From Verrucomicrobiota bacterium (GTDB lineage Bacteria > Verrucomicrobiota > Verrucomicrobiia > CAIQCK01), in the NCBI GenBank assembly GCA_016222825.1, contig JACRQF010000010.1, positions 186,001 through 250,000 of the forward strand: a stretch of DNA of 64,000 nt, given 5' to 3'. Under the pieces are notes generated by a model that was given only the letters and a program-made list of their open reading frames with translations, made no database searches and was not told the DNA's origin. Position numbers and translations under genes: made by a program. Positions 36,070 through 44,261 of this stretch are shown here, one piece after another. How positions within the stretch are numbered: position 1 is the first letter of the stretch; the number at the start of each line of letters is the position of its first letter.

Positions 36070-36390
36070 ATGTTAGACCTCAGCACGCGTATGCCATCTC
36101 AAGAGCTACAAGATTCATGGCGCAGGACGACGGGGTTTCTTCGTGATGCGAGGTCGCTTCTATCGGAGACGGCTCTGGGCGTTTGCTCTGAGGAGATTGC
36201 AGAATTCGAAGACTATCTGAGCTACAATGAGCTTGAGTTGGCTTTGGACTCTTTGGAGGCGGCGGTATGCAAGTCGTCATGTGAGTCTTTGCGCGTATAT
36301 GAGCTTTTGCTTCTAGCCGCAGAGAACATGGGGCTGAAGAAGCACGCCGCTCGGTATCGAGCCGCCATTGCGAAGGGACTCAGACGTTAG
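36070..36390 (+). CDS. Small hypothetical protein
   Basis: 106 residues, soluble, acidic and mostly helical (ELQDSWRRTTGFLRDARSLL, EFEDYLSYNELELALDSLEA). The EFEDYLxxxELxLALDxLE pattern resembles small immunity-type proteins of polymorphic toxin systems such as the MafI family, but no toxin is nearby and the similarity is weak. Its base composition is much less GC-rich than both neighbours, which suggests recent acquisition. Confidence 0.55.
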   Translation: MLDLSTRMPSQELQDSWRRTTGFLRDARSLLSETALGVCSEEIAEFEDYLSYNELELALDSLEAAVCKSSCESLRVYELLLLAAENMGLKKHAARYRAAIAKGLRR

Positions 36391-36567
36391 AGGGTCGCTC
36401 CACACCCATCTCTCATTTTCCATCTTCGAACTCCCCTCCTCCGCCTCCTCCGCCGCGGCCCGCCCGCCTTCTCACTTTCCTCAAATCGGGGCTTGACGCC
36501 CCCGACCCGGAGAGCGATAAGGCGCGAGTCAGGAGCAAGGACGTGAGCTGTTTTGCTGTCACCAGTT

Positions 36568-37470
36568 ATGAGGACACTATACTGGGACTCGGGCCGACCC
36601 GAAGATCGCTTTGATAATCCCAACTGCCGTTGGGGCGACCCCTCCTACATTCTCGAACCCGGCGATCCCGGCTATGTGCCGTGGCCGCCGGGTCCGCAGC
36701 CGAAACCACCAACCAAGCACAAGCAGTATCAGCCGGCGTTCGTCCCGGCCAAAGTCGAAGGGAGTAATACTATGAGCACATTCCAGTTCGTCATCCTGCC
36801 GAATCCCCGCAACACCCAGCGCCCGTTCCGCGCACGGCCCGACCTCGGCGAGGCTGTGCCGCAGGATGACTACCTCAACGCCGTCGCCGCCGACGCGGGC
36901 GTCGCCCGTCCCGACGTGGAGAAGGTCATCCGCTCCCTCTTCAAAGTCATGGTCGGCTACCTGCGCACCACGCGCACCATCGGCCCTGTGCTCGACCTCT
37001 TCCGCGCGTTCCCATCCATCAGCGGCAGCTTTGCCACCAACAGCCCCGTGGATTCCGAACTGAAGGCCGGCATCGGCTTCACCATCGCCCCCACGCCCGA
37101 AGCGCAGGCCGCCATGACCACCGACCTTAGCGTCGAGAAGGTGGATGAACACGGCACCATCAAACCGGTCATAGACAGCATCCAACTCAGCCCCGGCGGC
37201 CAGATGAGCGTCTATTCCACCACCGCCGCCTTCCAAATCTCCGGCGACCACTTCCGCGGCTCCGGTCAAGGCCAGCCCTGGCCCAAGGTCTATCTGCTCG
37301 ATTCGAACATGGGCAATCCCGCCCAGCTCTCGGTCTTCGCCTGCTCGCAGACCGAGCTGCTCGTCCAGCCCGTCCCCACCGGCACCACCGGCACGCGCTT
37401 CCTGAAGATCGTCGCCGGCTGGGATGAGACCCTCTTCACCGTCTCCGAGGAGTTGACGGCGGCGACATAG
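36568..37470 (+). CDS. HU/IHF-like DNA-binding protein with DUF4469-like Ig domain
   Basis: 300 residues if started at 36568; an ATG at 36772 preceded by GAAGGGAG gives a 232-residue protein (MSTFQFVILPNP) that is probably the real main product. In that part, DYLNAVAADAGVARPDVEKVIRSLFKV is an HU-like helical segment and the last 90 residues (IDSIQLSPGGQMSV ... LKIVAGWDETLFTV) look like the DUF4469 Ig fold. The preceding 68 codons are open in the same frame and encode RTLYWDSGRPEDRFDNPNC and GDPSYILEPGDPGYVPWPPG, which resembles short ORFs found as separate genes beside such HU-like genes. Fusion or two overlapping starts cannot be settled. Confidence 0.72.
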   Translation: MRTLYWDSGRPEDRFDNPNCRWGDPSYILEPGDPGYVPWPPGPQPKPPTKHKQYQPAFVPAKVEGSNTMSTFQFVILPNPRNTQRPFRARPDLGEAVPQDDYLNAVAADAGVARPDVEKVIRSLFKVMVGYLRTTRTIGPVLDLFRAFPSISGSFATNSPVDSELKAGIGFTIAPTPEAQAAMTTDLSVEKVDEHGTIKPVIDSIQLSPGGQMSVYSTTAAFQISGDHFRGSGQGQPWPKVYLLDSNMGNPAQLSVFACSQTELLVQPVPTGTTGTRFLKIVAGWDETLFTVSEELTAAT

Positions 37471-37480
37471 GCGGCATATC

Positions 37481-37587
37481 GCCGAAGGCTCTGGACTGCT
37501 GCGAGAATCGCAGCTCTTCCCGCCTTGGCTGGCACCCCACCGCCCGGCCAAGGCTGTGGTGCCCACAGCACTCCAGAGCCTTCGGCG
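37481..37587. repeat. MITE-like inverted-repeat element, copy 1
   Basis: Termini GCCGAAGGCTCTGGACTGCTG (left) and CAGCACTCCAGAGCCTTCGGC (right) are inverted repeats with one mismatch; an internal hairpin GCTGCGAGAATCGCAGC follows the left end. About 107 nt, no coding capacity. A second copy lies at 44262-44368. It fills the space right after the HU-like gene. Confidence 0.85.
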
Positions 37588-37616
37588 TCATTCAAACATG
37601 GTAGCCTCCGTCCCCG

Positions 37617-37674
37617 TTGGTGTCCCGGCTTTAGCCGGTCCCCGCCCATGCAAAAGCCGCCTGAAGGCGGGACA
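37617..37674. repeat. GGTGTCCCG inverted repeat
   Basis: TTGGTGTCCCGGCTTTAGCC at the left pairs with GGCTGAAGGCGGGACACCA-type text at the right (CGCCTGAAGGCGGGACACCA), leaving a loop of about 15 nt. It is a separate hairpin repeat between the MITE-like element and the tandem array. Confidence 0.75.
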
Positions 37675-37728
37675 CCAGCACGTAACCCCCTCTTTTCACG
37701 CCTCTTGCCCTGTCCCCAAGTCCGTCGA

Positions 37729-37992
37729 GGGGTGGGTGCGAGCGCTTCTTGGGGTGGGTGCGAGCGCTTCTTGGGGTGGGTGCGAGCAGTTCTTAGGGTG
37801 GGTGCAAGCAGTTCTTGGGGTGGGTGCAAGCGCTTCTTGGGCTGGGTGCAAGCGCTTCTTGGGCTGGGTGCGAGCGCTTCTTGGACTGGGTGCGAGCGCT
37901 TCTTGGACTGGGTGCGAGCGCTTCTTGGACTGGGTGCGAGTGCCTCTTGGGGTGGGTGCAAGCGTTGCTAGGACTGGGTGCAACGCATCCTT
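37729..37992. repeat. 22-bp tandem repeat array (12 units)
   Basis: Twelve head-to-tail units of exactly 22 nt with consensus GGTGGGTGCGAGCGCTTCTT plus two G. The GGGT landmark recurs at 37737, 37759, 37781 and so on to 37979 with no indel. The core GAGCGCTT / AAGCGCTT is palindromic. Because 22 is not a multiple of 3 the array opens long frames in several phases, none believable. Together with the two repeats before it, it fills the 695-nt gap 37471-38165, in which I see no gene. Confidence 0.95.
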
Positions 37993-38165
37993 CCCCTACC
38001 CCCGCCCGCGCCGTTCCGTCAGCCTTGGCCGGCACGATCCTGAAACCCGCCGGGGCATCGGAGGGATGGCCCAACGCCCCAGCCTGCCTTTCTGCCTTGA
38101 ATCACTTCCCCTCCGAGGAACAGAGGCTTGCAACTGCTGGCCATTGGCGTAAAAGGCACACAAGC

Positions 38166-38477
38166 ATGAACACTCGAACGAAAGCCTTCGGACTTCTCAC
38201 GGGCTTATTGGTGTATTCGGGACTCTCATCATGGTGTTTCTTGGCACGCGATGTTTCATTCACCATTTCACCGGCATTGGCATGCCCCGTGATTGGACCG
38301 TCATCCCTGTTGCTTTGGGGCGGGCAGGCGTTGCCGTGGTTTCTCGGCATCAGTTTGGCGCTGGCCGCTTGCGTAGTCGGTGCAACCTTTAGGCAGTCAT
38401 TGCGTCCAAAGCTCATCATGACCGCAGTCGTCATCTGGCTTGCCGGTGGGTTTCTGCCGTATGCAGTTTCAATATGA
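38166..38477 (+). CDS. Small membrane protein, unknown
   Basis: 103 residues from the ATG at 38166, with three hydrophobic segments (AFGLLTGLLVYSGLSSWCFL, LPWFLGISLALAACVVG, MTAVVIWLAGGFLPYAV). No motif is recognised. Base composition is a little lower in GC than the region average. It stands alone between the 22-bp array and the next gene. Confidence 0.6.
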   Translation: MNTRTKAFGLLTGLLVYSGLSSWCFLARDVSFTISPALACPVIGPSSLLLWGGQALPWFLGISLALAACVVGATFRQSLRPKLIMTAVVIWLAGGFLPYAVSI

Positions 38478-38603
38478 TTGCGGCTCAAGAAAGATCCCGC
38501 CAATTGCTCCCTCGTCCCGTCCTCAGCCCGCATCGTTCCGCCAGCCGTGGCCCGCGGGGAGCCGTATCATTCCATGAACGGGGTGCTATATTGCAGCCAA
38601 CCG

Positions 38604-39197
38604 ATGGAGACCAAACTCGACGCGCTCCTGAAGAAGCTCAAGCATCTCGAAGATGAATTGCTCGTCGAGGTCCACGCCAACGAACAGTTGTTCCGTTACG
38701 AGATCCGCCAGCGCAAGGTCCACTTCACCGAAGCCGCCCTGGCGCAACACCAGAAGCTGGCCAAGACCGCCCGGCAATATCTCTGCGAGACGCGGTGGTT
38801 GAGCTTCGCCGTCACGCCGGTCATCTGGTCGTGCGCGGTGCCCATGGTGATGCTGGATTTGTGGGTGACGGCCTATCAGTTCATCTGCTTCCCGGTCTAT
38901 GGCATCCCCAAGGTCCGCCGGGCGGATTACGTGGTGATGGACCGCCGGAAACTGGCCTACCTGAACTCCATCGAGAGCTTCAACTGCGTCTATTGCGAAT
39001 ACGTCAACGGCCTCATCGCGTATGCGCAGGAGATCGCCGGGCGCACGGAGCAGTATTTCTGTCCCATCAAACACGCGCTGCGGCTCAAGACGATGCACAG
39101 CCGTTACTCGCATTTCCTGGACTATGGCGATGCGGAACAGTATCGCCAGCGGCTTGAAGCAGTCCGCAAGGACTTCGAGGACTTGAAGAAGCCCTGA
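38604..39197 (+). CDS. Conserved membrane-anchored protein, unknown
   Basis: 197 residues from METKLDALLKKLKHL; an ATG at 38574 would add ten residues. An N-terminal coiled-coil helix (1-55), two hydrophobic stretches (LSFAVTPVIWSCAVPMVML and VTAYQFICFPVYGIP, about 72-105) and a soluble C-terminal part with conserved-looking FNCVYCEYVNG and FFCP-like QYFCPIKHA cysteines. The Cys pattern (CVYC, C) could bind a metal. I do not recognise a characterised family. Confidence 0.7.
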   Translation: METKLDALLKKLKHLEDELLVEVHANEQLFRYEIRQRKVHFTEAALAQHQKLAKTARQYLCETRWLSFAVTPVIWSCAVPMVMLDLWVTAYQFICFPVYGIPKVRRADYVVMDRRKLAYLNSIESFNCVYCEYVNGLIAYAQEIAGRTEQYFCPIKHALRLKTMHSRYSHFLDYGDAEQYRQRLEAVRKDFEDLKKP

Positions 39198-39266
39198 AGC
39201 GGTCAGCCGGGCCGCTCCATAGGAAGAACAGAGGCTTGCCCCACCGCGTTTGGTTGCGCCACGCCG

Positions 39267-39449
39267 TCAGCGCGGCTCGAACATGCCGGTGGGGCTGCCG
39301 CCGAATTGGCCGCCGCCACCGAGGCCGCGGGTCAGCCGGTCCGGCACGTTGGCTTCGCCTTCCTTCATCTCCGCGCACCCCATCGCATGGATCGCCACCG
39401 CCGCCAGAGCGAGCAACACCGCAATCCGATACAACCGAACAGTCTTCAT
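39267..39449 (-). CDS. Small putative lipoprotein
   Basis: 60 residues from MKTVRLYRIAVLLALAAVA with a lipobox-like HAMGC, so Cys25 would be lipidated. The mature part is short, Gly-rich and without known motif. Size and signal resemble small verrucomicrobial lipoproteins. No strong ribosome binding site is seen. Confidence 0.5.
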   Translation of the reverse strand: MKTVRLYRIAVLLALAAVAIHAMGCAEMKEGEANVPDRLTRGLGGGGQFGGSPTGMFEPR

Positions 39450-39565
39450 GCCGGCCACTATACCGGCGTCCAAGAGGCGTGCAACTGTTTTTCAGCGCGC
39501 TGCCGGAGCGGGCGGCGCCCCGTGGCTAGGCTGTGAGAAGCCTGCAAAAAAACCGGCGGAGTGTA

Positions 39566-39594
39566 TTGACAGGCGGGAGCGCCCTCGCTAAGGT
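39566..39594 (+). promoter_or_regulatory. tRNA-Lys promoter
   Basis: TTGACA (39566-39571), a 17-nt spacer and TAAGGT (39589-39594), 17 nt before the mature tRNA start. Confidence 0.65.
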
Positions 39595-39611
39595 CTGCGC
39601 GCTTTTTGGGT

Positions 39612-39688
39612 GGGCGCGTAGCTCAGCTGGCTAGAGCAAGTGACTCTTAATCACTGGGTCCTCGGTTCGAATCCGAGCGCGCCCACCA
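39612..39688 (+). tRNA. tRNA-Lys (anticodon CTT)
   Basis: A 77-nt cloverleaf. The acceptor stem pairs GGGCGCG with CGCGCCC, the D arm is GCTCAGCTGGCTAGAGC, the anticodon stem AGTGA/TCACT encloses the loop CTCTTAA giving anticodon CTT, and the T arm contains GGTTCGAATCC. CCA is encoded at 39686-39688. A sigma-70 promoter lies just upstream. Confidence 0.96.
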
Positions 39689-39861
39689 ATTTCTCTCCAG
39701 GGGCGGCGGCTAGGACAGTATCTCGATCCCCTTCTTGCGGAGGGGACACTGGTGTTGAACGCCGTCGGGAAGTTTCCTGATCGGGACCTTCTGATGGCAG
39801 TGCCACTTCCGCCACAAACTTGCGCCGCGCTGCGAAATGCTTCATGCTCCGGGCCAACCTT

Positions 39862-41055
39862 ATGACAACGCCGAGTTCCACCTCCAACGCCGACCGCGGG
39901 CAGTTCGTGACGGCGCTGGTGAACAACGTGCTGGCCGAGCGGCGCAACGCGGAGATTTACCATTACCTCGCCTCGCTGGAGCGCGACCCGCATCGCAGCG
40001 CCGTGCTCAAGCGGATGGCGGAAGCCGAGGCGAAACACGCCGCCATCTGGACGCGCAAACTGAAGGACCTCGGCATCGAACCGCCGCCGGCGGGCGCGGG
40101 CCGTTGCCCCACGTGGCGCAAGTGGCTCTACCGCCAGATCGGCGTGGACGCCGCCGTGCGCCGCATGGAGCAGGAAGAGGAAGTCGGCATTGCCATCCAA
40201 CTCGCCGAGTTGAAACGGCTCGGCGACGACCAGACGAAACAGATCGCCGAGGAAATCGCCGAGGAGGAAGGCAGCCACGGCCGCACGCTCAACGCGATGC
40301 TCCAGGCGCCGCCCAGCCCCACCGACCCGCACGGCCGGCTCAGCATCCTCATCAAACACGAGCGCCACCACGCCACCGGCGGCTGGCTCGGCAGCGCCAT
40401 CTACGGCATCAACGACGGCCTCGGCGCGGTCTTCGGCATCGTCAGCGGCATGGCGGGCTACGGCGCTCAGAGCGGCATCGTTCTGGCGTCGGGTCTCGCC
40501 GGCATGATCGCCAGCGCGCTCTCGATGGGTTCCGGCGCGTGGCTCGCGGCCAAGTCACAGCGCGAAGCGTTCGAGGCGGAGGTCACGCGCGAGCGGCGCG
40601 AGATCGAACTCAACCCCGCCGAGGAGCGCGAAGAACTGGAGTTGATGTATCAACTCAAAGGTTTCTCCGAGGAGGAGGCGAAGATGCTCGCCAAGCGCAT
40701 GGCCGAGAACCCGGAGCATTTGCTGCAAACGAAGATGCATGAGGAACTCGGCCTTTCCGCAGGATCGTTCCCGAACCCGTGGGCTTCAGCCGTTTCCGCG
40801 GGCATCTCCACCGCTGTCGGCGCATTCATTCCGTTGATACCGTTCTTCTTCACCGGCGGCATGACCGCTGTATGGTGGTCGCTCGGCATTAGCATCGCGG
40901 CCCATTTCGTCGTCGGCGCGGCCAAAACGCTCGTGACGGGTCTGAACTGGTTCAAGAGCGGCATGGAGATGACCGTCGTCAGCATCATCGCCGCCGTCGT
41001 CACCTACGGTCTCGGCTACCTCTTCGCCGGCCACGGACAAGCGGTGGGACGGTGA
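39862..41055 (+). CDS. MbfA-like ferritin/VIT1 iron exporter
   Basis: 397 residues. An N-terminal erythrin/rubrerythrin-like four-helix domain (about 15-155) has the iron ligands in ERRNAEIYHYLASLE, AEAEAKHAAIW and IAEEEGSHGRTL. The C-terminal part is a CCC1/VIT1 membrane domain with IYGINDGLGAVFGIVSGMAG and several hydrophobic helices to the end. MbfA exports iron and protects against iron/peroxide stress, normally under Irr or Fur control; no binding site is recognisable here. ATGs at 39844 and 39820 are alternative starts. Confidence 0.88.
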   Translation: MTTPSSTSNADRGQFVTALVNNVLAERRNAEIYHYLASLERDPHRSAVLKRMAEAEAKHAAIWTRKLKDLGIEPPPAGAGRCPTWRKWLYRQIGVDAAVRRMEQEEEVGIAIQLAELKRLGDDQTKQIAEEIAEEEGSHGRTLNAMLQAPPSPTDPHGRLSILIKHERHHATGGWLGSAIYGINDGLGAVFGIVSGMAGYGAQSGIVLASGLAGMIASALSMGSGAWLAAKSQREAFEAEVTRERREIELNPAEEREELELMYQLKGFSEEEAKMLAKRMAENPEHLLQTKMHEELGLSAGSFPNPWASAVSAGISTAVGAFIPLIPFFFTGGMTAVWWSLGISIAAHFVVGAAKTLVTGLNWFKSGMEMTVVSIIAAVVTYGLGYLFAGHGQAVGR

Positions 41056-41059
41056 GGCA

Positions 41060-41158
41060 GAATATGGAGTGATGGAGTGTTGGAGTATTGAGGAACTGGA
41101 ACAAAGTTGATTTCGTCCTGACCACGCCCCCACCACTCCATTACTCCACCACCCCACT
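41060..41158. repeat. ATGGAGTG simple inverted repeat
   Basis: TATGGAGTGATGGAGTGTTG on the left pairs with CACCACTCCATTACTCCACC on the right, arms made of 8-9 nt ATGGAGTG-type repeats. It lies between the convergent ends of the MbfA-like and HzsA-like genes and could act as a bidirectional transcript end. Confidence 0.7.
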
Positions 41159-41163
41159 CCGCC

Positions 41164-43641
41164 TCACTCCAGCTTCGGCCCCTCAATTCGTTCGCCGCGT
41201 TGCTGGCGGGCTTGGTCGGCTACGTCAAACGTCCCGTAGAAAAGCGCGTTCGCGTCCATCCACGTCGCCAGCCGCTCGATGTCCTCCCGCGACAACGCCA
41301 CGTCATGGTGGCCGCGCAGCAGCATCTTCATCAACGCGCTGCCCCGTGCGCCGAAGAAGCCCGGCTGCGACACCGGCTCGCTGTTCACCACGCGGAAGTC
41401 GCCCGGCTTGCCGCCCCACGACGAGAACGACACGCGCCCGATGAGCGCGTTGTAGGAAACGCTGTAGCGGCCCTGCGCCCCGCCGGTGAGCGCGACCTTG
41501 CCCGCCGGCTTCGCGCCGCTGTGGCAGGACACGCAATGCTTGTCGAGCACCGGCTGGACGAGGATCGGGTAACTCAGCGGCTTCGAGCCGTCCGGGCCGG
41601 GTGTGATCTCCGACGGTGGCCGCGACCGCGCGACCGTGGTGCGCTGGGACAACGGCGCATTGCTCCGCTGCTCGTGGCAGCCAACGCAAGAGACACTCTC
41701 GCCCGGCTGGAGATACGTGAGACTCCGCATCGTCTGCACGGCCTGTCCGCGCTCGTCCAGAGCTTGGAACGCCAGCCCGATCTTCGCCGGCACCCGGAAA
41801 TATGCCGAGCCATCCGACTCCACCGGCACCGTGCCGAGCACCTGCTTGCCCGGCGAAGCGTTGGCCACGCCGACCGTCGGCGTATTGGCGTGCGGCGTCG
41901 TCTTCGGCAGCACCTGGACAACGCGAAGCTTCGTGATGCGCGCATCCGGCAACTGCGGCCAAGCGTTATAGACGTTTTCGAGAAAGAACGTGCCATCGCG
42001 TGATTCGTGATACGTGATTCGTGAACCGGGTTTCTGTGCTGATGCCAGCAGCGGCATCGCCGGCGGCTTCGGACGGGCGCGCAACGGCACGGGCCAGAGG
42101 CTGCAAATCTCCGGGTCGCGATAGATCAACTCCTTGTTCCCGAACGCGTCCACGAAGTAGAGGCCGAACATGTTTGCCGGGTTCCCGCTTGGCTCGCCGA
42201 TGAGCGAATCGAAGCTGTAGGCGGCGAGGAAGTATTTCTCCGAGAGCGGCCACGGCGAACGATAACAATGCCCCGGCCACCACTTCGCGTCCTGCGAGAC
42301 CGGCGGCGGCTTCGTCACCCCGCCCGGCGAGCGCCAAAACGCCGGTTTGGCCGTGCCGTGCGAAACCGGCTCCTCGCTCTCCGGGAACAGCGCGTCCGGC
42401 GTCAGCCGCGTGATCGGGTCGAGGCCGTCCACGCCGCGCGTCACGTCGAGCAGGATGATCGAACCCGCCGTCATCGCGTGATGCGCCGCCGCCGTCGCCA
42501 TCACCCGGCTCGATCCCGGCACCGGCTGCGCTTCCCACACGCCGACCGGGTTCAGCGTGTAGTTCCCGTAAAATGCCCGCACATCCGTGCCGTCTGGCCG
42601 CACCGTCCAGAGTTGCTGATAATGCACCGCGTTGCGGTCCACATAATCCCATCGCGTGTAGATCACCCGCCCGTCGTTCAACACCGCCGGGTCCCACTCG
42701 TGCGTCTCGTGGAACGAAATCGGCCGCGGGTCGGAGCCGTCGCCGTTGGCCAGCGCCAGCGTGTAAGTCGGGCACGGCCCGCGCCCGCAGCGATGAAACC
42801 CGCCGCGACGCGACGAGATGAACATGATATGGCCGTCCGGCATACAACGCGGCGAGAAATCATCATACGGCCCGTCCGTAAGCTGCCGCAGCTTCGAGCC
42901 GTCGCTCGCCATCTCGTAGAGATGATAATGATGATTCGGGTGCGCGTCGCGGTTCGCCGGAGCCTTATCCACCGCGCAGAACGCGAACAACACCCGCTTG
43001 CCGTCGTAGGAGACTTCCGCGTGCTGGTAACTGCCCAGCGGCAGTTCGCCCGCCGCCAGTTGCCGGCAGCGCATCGTCCGGCCCGGCTCCTCCAGCACAA
43101 ACACCCCGCCGCCCGGCCTCGCGCAACTGCCGTAGTATTGCGTGAGCTGGTGGCTGAACATGCTCGGCACCTGCTTCACAAACAGCAGCGGCCCCGTCCG
43201 CGCCAGCGGATTGCTGAAGACCATCTCCCGCCGCAACTCATGCACCCGCCGCCAGAGCTGCTCCATCGCCGAAGAATCCGCCACCGTAGCCGCCGACGTA
43301 AGAAGGCGGACGCTGTTGGTTGAACCGGAAGAATCCGCCTCCTCACGTCGGCGGCTACGAAACTCCTTCCGCAACGCCTCCCAGCGCTTCGGCAACTCGC
43401 CCAACTCCACCTTCGCCATTTGCAAGTCGCGCAACAACGCGTCGCCCCGCTCGAACAAGCGCGGGAGCGCCTCCGCGTGAGTGATGGGATAACGCCGCGT
43501 CTCGATGCCGTCCTGCTTCCGCCAGTCCTGCTCGATCATCTCCCGGTCGCTCGCCGCCGCCCGCGCGGGCAAGGGGGCAAAGCAGACAACAATTCCCAAC
43601 AGGAGTCCCGAATAGATCGCACATCGTCGGTGGCGCGTCAT
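41164..43641 (-). CDS. HzsA-like diheme c-type cytochrome / beta-propeller protein
   Basis: 825 residues with a signal peptide (about 1-28). The middle, about 200-560, is a beta-propeller-like region with GPYDDFSPRCMPDGHIMFISSRRGGFHRCG and HEWDPAVLNDGRVIYTRWDYVDR, the text of hydrazine-synthase-A-related proteins. Two heme c motifs follow: CVGCH near 650 and CVSCH near 712. HzsA-related proteins are widespread in Planctomycetes and Verrucomicrobia without anammox, so an electron-transfer or oxidase role is likelier than hydrazine synthesis. Two DNA repeats (43285-43359 and 41999-42026) lie in frame inside the gene and add residues. Confidence 0.85.
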   Translation of the reverse strand: MTRHRRCAIYSGLLLGIVVCFAPLPARAAASDREMIEQDWRKQDGIETRRYPITHAEALPRLFERGDALLRDLQMAKVELGELPKRWEALRKEFRSRRREEADSSGSTNSVRLLTSAATVADSSAMEQLWRRVHELRREMVFSNPLARTGPLLFVKQVPSMFSHQLTQYYGSCARPGGGVFVLEEPGRTMRCRQLAAGELPLGSYQHAEVSYDGKRVLFAFCAVDKAPANRDAHPNHHYHLYEMASDGSKLRQLTDGPYDDFSPRCMPDGHIMFISSRRGGFHRCGRGPCPTYTLALANGDGSDPRPISFHETHEWDPAVLNDGRVIYTRWDYVDRNAVHYQQLWTVRPDGTDVRAFYGNYTLNPVGVWEAQPVPGSSRVMATAAAHHAMTAGSIILLDVTRGVDGLDPITRLTPDALFPESEEPVSHGTAKPAFWRSPGGVTKPPPVSQDAKWWPGHCYRSPWPLSEKYFLAAYSFDSLIGEPSGNPANMFGLYFVDAFGNKELIYRDPEICSLWPVPLRARPKPPAMPLLASAQKPGSRITYHESRDGTFFLENVYNAWPQLPDARITKLRVVQVLPKTTPHANTPTVGVANASPGKQVLGTVPVESDGSAYFRVPAKIGLAFQALDERGQAVQTMRSLTYLQPGESVSCVGCHEQRSNAPLSQRTTVARSRPPSEITPGPDGSKPLSYPILVQPVLDKHCVSCHSGAKPAGKVALTGGAQGRYSVSYNALIGRVSFSSWGGKPGDFRVVNSEPVSQPGFFGARGSALMKMLLRGHHDVALSREDIERLATWMDANALFYGTFDVADQARQQRGERIEGPKLE
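41999..42026. repeat. Heptanucleotide repeat CGTGATT x4 inside the HzsA-like gene
   Basis: Four consecutive near-perfect CGTGATT heptamers, encoding part of SRITYHESR on the minus strand. The same heptamer fills the 48286-48385 spacer. Confidence 0.8.
43285..43359. repeat. Inverted repeat embedded in the HzsA-like coding sequence
   Basis: Arms 43285-43310 and 43334-43359, 26 nt each with two mismatches, containing GTAGCCGCCGACGT and AGGCGGA. The unit is 75 nt, 25 codons, and keeps the frame; it encodes Arg/Glu-rich SRRREEADSSG and SVRLLTSAATVADSS. Confidence 0.9.
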
Positions 43642-43863
43642 GCCCGCAGACTACCGCGCCCCGCCGCCAAACGCGAGGCAGATTTCAGCAGGCCCGAAAC
43701 CGTGTCGCCCAAAGCCAGCCGTCGAAGAAACACTGGCGCGGTTGCCAGCATTCGTGGCCTGACCTCGGCGCAACGGTCCCGCAGGGCGGTGACCCCACCG
43801 GTGAGCTTCCCTGCCGCACAGCCGCTCAAAAACGGCCCAAAAACCCGCTGGAGCCGATGGCTC

Positions 43864-44135
43864 GCTCCCGGGAGCGAATGACTGGCTCCCGGGAGCGGAT
43901 GACTCGCTCCCGTGGTCGAGCAACTCGCTCCCAGGAGCCGATGGCTCGCTCCTTGGAGCGAATACCCCGCTCTGGGGTCGAGCGACTGGCTCCCGTGGTC
44001 GAGTGATCGGCTCCACGGAGCGAATGGCTGGCTCCCGTGGTCGAGCATCCTGCTCCTTGGAGCGAACAACCCGCTCCCGTGGTCAACCGACCGGCTCCAA
44101 GGAGCGGATAGCTCGCTGCCGTCACCAAACTTCCT
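43864..44135. repeat. 21-bp tandem repeat array (13 units)
   Basis: GCTCC recurs at 43864, 43885, 43906, 43927, 43948, 43969, 43989, 44010, 44031, 44052, 44073 and 44094, and GCTGCC at 44115: a 21-nt period broken once by a 1-nt deletion. Two unit types alternate irregularly, GCTCCCGGGAGCGAATGACTG (palindromic CTCCCGGGAG or CTCCttGGAG) and GCTCCCGTGGTCGAGC. It lies upstream of the HzsA-like start (43641), in the 943-nt gene-free stretch 43642-44584. Confidence 0.93.
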
Positions 44136-44223
44136 GTTGCGGTCTCTGGATGGTCCGCCGAAGACGGGGAGCAGGGGAAATGACCAGATCGGTTACTGGC
44201 AAGAGCACCGGGAACGCGGCAAC

Positions 44224-44250
44224 TGTAGCGGCCGTCTCCGACGGCCGGGA
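44224..44250. repeat. Half-copy of the GTAGCGGCGGTCTCCGAC repeat
   Basis: CTGTAGCGGCCGTCTCCGAC followed by GGCCG; GGCCGTC-TCC-GACGGCC forms a short hairpin. It matches the outer arm of the nested repeat at 12792-13072. Confidence 0.7.
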
Positions 44251-44261
44251 TTATCATTGAA

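Noticed and set aside
37290..38152. Long frames in several phases across the 22-bp array
   Set aside because: 22-nt units shift the phase and open all frames; the peptides are only periodic copies of the array.
41164..43641. Genuine hydrazine synthase
   Set aside because: No HzsB/HzsC or other anammox genes; HzsA-like proteins are widespread in non-anammox bacteria.
37729..44135. CRISPR array
   Set aside because: Units are contiguous 21-22 nt repeats without 30-nt unique spacers, and no cas gene is present.
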